In this document: in pieces, positions 61,793 to 64,000 of the stretch | How positions within the stretch are numbered: position 1 is the first letter of the stretch | Layout of the letters: each line of letters opens with the position of its first letter | Assembly (NCBI RefSeq): GCF_025766255.1 | Contig: NW_026516672.1 | Span: forward strand, 1-64,000 | Reading direction: 5' to 3' | DNA from: Zychaea mexicana | Taxonomy: Eukaryota; Mucoromycota; Mucoromycetes; Mucorales; Lichtheimiaceae | DNA length: 64,000 bases | Position numbers and translations under genes: made by a program | The notes under the pieces: model-generated | Seen by the model: the letters and a program-made list of their open reading frames with translations, nothing else | The model's database searches: none | Told to the model about the DNA's origin: nothing

Positions 61793-62757
61793 TTAAAGGG
61801 GCTATGTGTGTATGTTGCAATGCAGCCCTTTATAGAAATAGCGCACACAGGTTCTTTGTCTTTTGTTCGCCAAGGGGAACGAAGAGCACACGTACAAAGC
61901 TGCAAAGGAAAACGGAAAAAGAGAAAGAGAAAGAGGTACACAATGGCGTGTGTGTGTAAATAGCAAGAATATACACGCGCGCGGGGAGCAAAACTGCTTG
62001 GTATTACAGTCAATGGGTGATACACTCGTGACGCCATTTCTGGCAAGAGTGCTACACTTTTTTGCTTGCACACATAGTGCACCAGCCCCCTTTGTCCCTT
62101 TCTCAATAGATATCAAAAGAGGCACTAGCTTATGCATAGCATTCAATTTCGTTTAATTCTGTTCTGTTCTGTTTATAAAAACAGTTTACAATATTCGAAG
62201 GAAACTGTATTAACAAGAATACATGAAAGACAAACCCTGCCTGCGGACGTAATAATTATCATTTATCGGATAAATGCTCGGGATGATCGGAAAAGCATGG
62301 CGGACGCTGTTGGAAAATGCGGGCGGAGTGGATTCCTTTCTTTGCCAAGCCGAAGGCTAATATCAAACGTATAAAGGTTGTTTGGAAACTAGGTCTACAA
62401 GGTCGTATGCAGTTACACTCGCAGCACAATTCTTTCTCTCTTGATCTCTCGTACATTTTCAAGTCCTATTTTGCGGCAAACTTTGTTTGGACGGCCGTAA
62501 ACTGTCGGAATGAACACCGAAATGACAGGCATACGACACGGCATAAATGTATATCGGACAGCGTCATCGAAACACCACGCGTGATCACTAACATCTCCAT
62601 AGCAACAGCAGATATTTTACATAGCAGCAGAAATAAGAATGATTACCCGGTGACTTAATGCACACTTCTCCCCCACGTATCTTCATACGCACCCGCAAAT
62701 GCCTTTGTATAATCGCCATATGCAACGCTGAGCAGCAGTGAACATATTTTTTTTAAA
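61793..62757. other. Divergent intergenic region between DCN1 and NDPK genes
   Basis: About 960 bp. Short overlapping frames on both strands, none with family likeness. A TATAA near 62708 is about 50 bp upstream of the NDPK ATG. No repeat or RNA gene seen. Confidence 0.5.
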
Positions 62758-63414
62758 ATGCCGCATGCCTTTCAAGCTTGTTGTTGGACGGCAAGGCGCA
62801 CACCACTACACCTTACACGAAGAATGGCGCGACTGTTGATCGCATGGATCACTTGTGTGATTGGCATTATTTACTATTACGTGCCTATCATTCCAGGTCT
62901 AAAATACCGAGTATGCAGTGCAGTTCCAGCAAATAGCTTATTGTGTCCCGTTGAAGAAACACTGTTAATGTTGAAACCCGATGGTGTCATGCACAAGACG
63001 ATGGTGCTGCAGCAACTGAATCAGGAGCACGGGTTTCGGATGGTCAAAGCCAAGTCAGTTAATATGACACCAAAGGACGTGATGTTGTGGTACCCAGAGC
63101 TGCGCAACAAGGAATTTTTTCCAAGCCTGCAACGCTATTTGACACGGGGACCTTGCTATGCGGTTATCTTGGAGCGCGTAGATGCGATCCGAGGGTTGAG
63201 GCATCTGGTGGGCCCCACAAATCCAAGCATAGCAAGACAAGAAGCGCCCTGGTCCATCCGAGCGCAGATCGGCTTATCGGTTCAGGAAAATGCGGTGCAT
63301 GCAAGCGATTCTCTAGAAGCTGTGCGTCGTGAAAAGGCAATCTTGTTCAGTAATCATGTTGAGGAACCAACACCAGCATCATCATCATCATCATCATCAG
63401 GGGGCAGCACATGA
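62758..63414 (+). CDS. NME6-type nucleoside diphosphate kinase with hydrophobic N-terminus
   Basis: A single exon of 218 residues. Residues 1-24 are Arg-rich (TARRTPLHLTRRMARLL), residues 25-47 form one hydrophobic segment (LLIAWITCVIGIIYYYVPII). The kinase domain runs from about 66: KPDG at 73-76, Tyr112, RYLTRGPCYAVILE, GPTNP at 152-156 with Thr154, SIRAQ with Arg168, and NAVHASDS with the phospho-histidine His181. The APWSIR insert resembles group II NDPKs such as human NME6 rather than the main NDK. NDPKs move the gamma phosphate between NTPs and NDPs. The N-terminus suggests mitochondrial import or a membrane anchor (inference). The Ser tract near the end is encoded by a CAT/ATC repeat at 63380-63401. 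Confidence 0.88.
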   Translation: MPHAFQACCWTARRTPLHLTRRMARLLIAWITCVIGIIYYYVPIIPGLKYRVCSAVPANSLLCPVEETLLMLKPDGVMHKTMVLQQLNQEHGFRMVKAKSVNMTPKDVMLWYPELRNKEFFPSLQRYLTRGPCYAVILERVDAIRGLRHLVGPTNPSIARQEAPWSIRAQIGLSVQENAVHASDSLEAVRREKAILFSNHVEEPTPASSSSSSSGGST

Positions 63415-63808
63415 TAAACAATATGTAACCCTGCTTGGGCATCATGTTATCTCTTATTACGCAATGCACACAGCCACCACCACCACCACCACAAGTCTGC
63501 TATCTCTCATTTACTTTATCTCTTTTGATTTAAAAGCTGTCTATTTAACGTACTGCTATAGTGTAAGAACTGAAGAGATCTAATTAGCGTGATCGCTGGC
63601 ATGAATATACGATTCTTGGAAATATACTGCAAAAGGGGGTAGGACGGAACTAAAAATCTTTTCTTTCTGACCACGATGATTGGTGAAGATCCGGAACGAT
63701 AACACGCTAAAAGCGCCGATGTGCCTGAAACTGAAAAGGAAATTTTGATATCAATAAGGGTCAAGTCATGTCGTTTTTTCTATCGCCCAGAAAATAATAT
63801 TTTGCTCG
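63415..63808. other. Region between the NDPK gene and the last gene
   Basis: About 390 bp. A CCACCACCACCACCACCACAAG repeat follows the NDPK stop at 63474-63495; the remainder is AT-rich. It holds the NDPK 3' UTR. Confidence 0.5.
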
Positions 63809-63816
63809 TATAAATA
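63809..63816 (+). promoter_or_regulatory. TATA box of the rightmost gene
   Basis: TATAAATA, 122 bp upstream of the ATG at 63931. It is followed by a pyrimidine-rich tract and (AC)n(TC)n at 63871-63898, typical of a fungal leader. Confidence 0.5.
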
Positions 63817-63930
63817 GGTTGACGCAGGATTTCTTTTAGTTTTTCCTTCTTCCCGTTTGTCTTTTCTTGTACACACACACACACTCTCTCTCTTTTTCTT
63901 CATTCTATCGTTTCCGCAGACAATAAAATC

Positions 63931-63975
63931 ATGACTCAATGCGTTCCTGCGGAAGGATACATATACTGGATAAAT
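63931..63975 (+). CDS. First exon of an unidentified gene, cut by the window edge
   Basis: ATG after a TATA box and CT-rich leader, followed by 15 codons (MTQCVPAEGYIYWIN) and then a GTATGT donor at 63976. Upstream signals and a donor after the ATG support a real gene start. Too short to name. Confidence 0.5.
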
Positions 63976-64000
63976 GTATGTTTTGCTCTGCTCTCTCTCT

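Overview
The window reads as nuclear DNA of an early-diverging filamentous fungus, most likely a Mucoromycota (Mucorales-type) mould. The genes are intron-rich, with short GT..AG introns of about 40-120 nt. The gene families are fungal (Slm1-type BAR/PH protein, DAL5-type transporters, arrestin with PY motifs, MEF2-type MADS protein), but the window also carries a ferritin and an MLX-like bHLH protein, which ascomycete yeasts usually lack. Species cannot be fixed from the sequence alone. All exon chains below were built by hand by joining GT..AG introns so that the reading frame is kept; none has transcript support.

Layout. At the left edge is the 5' end of ribosomal protein uL2 (minus), divergent from a possible CINP-like gene (plus), then ELP2 (minus, 13 exons). 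At 6.3-8.6 kb is the first of three DAL5/ACS-type MFS transporters (plus), followed by a wax-synthase-type MBOAT (minus) and an SLM1/2 homologue (plus). The second and third MFS transporters lie at 16.1-18.2 and 23.1-25.3 kb (both minus). They are separated by about 5 kb without an intact gene that holds two diverged direct copies of a ~1 kb segment.

From 25 to 30 kb there are only relics: a TPR/F-box fragment and a frameshifted carbon-nitrogen hydrolase. From 30.6 to 44 kb the genes are dense: a cytochrome P450 with a non-canonical I helix, an MLX/Max-type bHLH factor, a MEF2-type MADS factor, MYG1, a small secreted cysteine-rich defensin-like peptide and an alpha-arrestin. A gene-poor stretch follows (44-49.5 kb). 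Then come cytochrome bc1 core protein 1, a degenerate TPR/F-box/LRR gene, a ferritin with an altered ferroxidase centre, a DCN1-type neddylation factor, an NME6-type NDP kinase with a hydrophobic N-terminus, and the first exon of one more gene at the right edge.

The genes do not form one pathway. Several are housekeeping genes (uL2, ELP2, COR1, MYG1, DCN1, NDPK). The accessory part consists of the MFS family, the P450, the MBOAT and the defensin-like peptide. I see no CRISPR array, rRNA, convincing tRNA or intact transposon. The most notable observations are the defensin-like prepropeptide, the ferritin active-site changes, the P450 I helix, tiny coding exons (17 nt in MFS1, 7 nt in COR1), and the ~1 kb direct duplication beside the transporters.
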